From contig NW_005178676.1 of assembly GCF_000350225.1 (NCBI RefSeq), positions 278,689 to 342,688 of the forward strand: DNA of 64,000 nt, read 5' to 3'. The notes under the pieces were generated by a model. The model saw only the letters and a list, made by a program, of their open reading frames with translations. It did not search any database and was not told the DNA's origin. Position 1 is the first letter of the stretch. Every line of letters starts with the position of its first letter. The stretch is from Chondrus crispus. Its lineage: Eukaryota; Rhodophyta; Florideophyceae; Gigartinales; Gigartinaceae. A program made the translations under genes and the position numbers. Positions 63,885 to 64,000 of this stretch are shown here, in pieces.

Positions 63885-64000
63885 TGCCGGACGCCGGGAA
63901 TTGTCACTCGAGGGTGCTGTGGGAAATGCCGCCTGAGCTGCTACTTCTTGTCAGAGCTTCTGAGCTCTTCGAGCCGTTCCTGAAGATAGGATCCGGCGGT

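Larger units (their letters stand above)
62412..64000 (-). mobile_element. Ty1/copia retrotransposon, 3' end only (element 6)
   Basis: Minus-strand element that leaves the right edge. 3' LTR 62412-62835 (424 bp), polypurine tract GGTTGAGGGGGAG just upstream of it (minus strand), then RNase H. Candidate target duplicate GTAGC at 62407-62411; the other end is outside the window. Confidence 0.85.

Overview
The window is a eukaryotic nuclear stretch dominated by LTR retrotransposons. The few non-transposon genes are intron-poor and separated by nested elements. Bacterial operons and ribosome-binding sites are absent. Spliceosomal-type signals occur (a likely 145-bp GT-AG intron at 17723-17867) and TATA boxes are present. 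A retroelement-rich, intron-poor genome of this kind resembles florideophyte red algae such as Chondrus, but no diagnostic host marker is present, so the assignment is an inference.

Left part (1-10.7 kb): two unusual genes stand head to head. On the minus strand, 2684 down to the left edge encodes a beta-class DNA methyltransferase. Its catalytic motifs (DAPY, then RPGGH, then DMFGG) lie in several reading frames, and its last 330 codons leave the window. On the plus strand, 6735-10121 encodes a protein with a ParB-like N-terminal domain and a C-terminal double-stranded beta-helix dioxygenase domain (HxD...H...R). Their shared upstream region, about 740 bp, was split by a 3.3-kb defective Ty1/copia element (3301-6605, TSD GCTAT). 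I regard this pair as a candidate DNA-modification locus and the most interesting part of the window.

11-19 kb: a gene for a coiled-coil protein occurs twice as a direct repeat (11.2-12.0 kb truncated, 17.4-18.7 kb intact). The copies are separated by an ACTAGCACC-type satellite, into which a 4.3-kb copia element (12778-17077, TSD ATAAT) inserted. 19-30 kb: an acidic-repeat gene (19077) was interrupted ten codons before its stop (nine residues lost) by a copia element (20026-30041, TSD CAGAC). That element itself received a 637-bp TRIM (20780-21416, TSD ACCAG) and a second copia element on the opposite strand (24946-29506, TSD CAACA). The reading frames rejoin exactly when each insertion and one target duplication are removed.

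30-38.5 kb: a small minus-strand gene, an intact copia element (31856-36542, TSD GGGAC, 1333-residue gag-pol) that broke a plus-strand ORF, and a gag remnant. 38.56-51.90 kb: a 13.3-kb Ty3/gypsy element with 405-bp LTRs, decayed gag-pol on the plus strand, and a large antisense gene between pol and the 3' LTR that carries a solo LTR. 52-58 kb: an 18-bp minisatellite interrupted by an intact copia element (53217-57832). 59-64 kb: a membrane-protein gene (59593-60621), a strong hairpin, and the 3' end of another copia element leaving the right edge.

Four elements (3301, 20780, 24946, 53217) have the primer-binding site GGTTATGGGC. This is complementary to the anticodon arm of initiator tRNA-Met, so they probably use half-tRNA priming as Drosophila copia does. 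No tRNA, rRNA or CRISPR array was seen.
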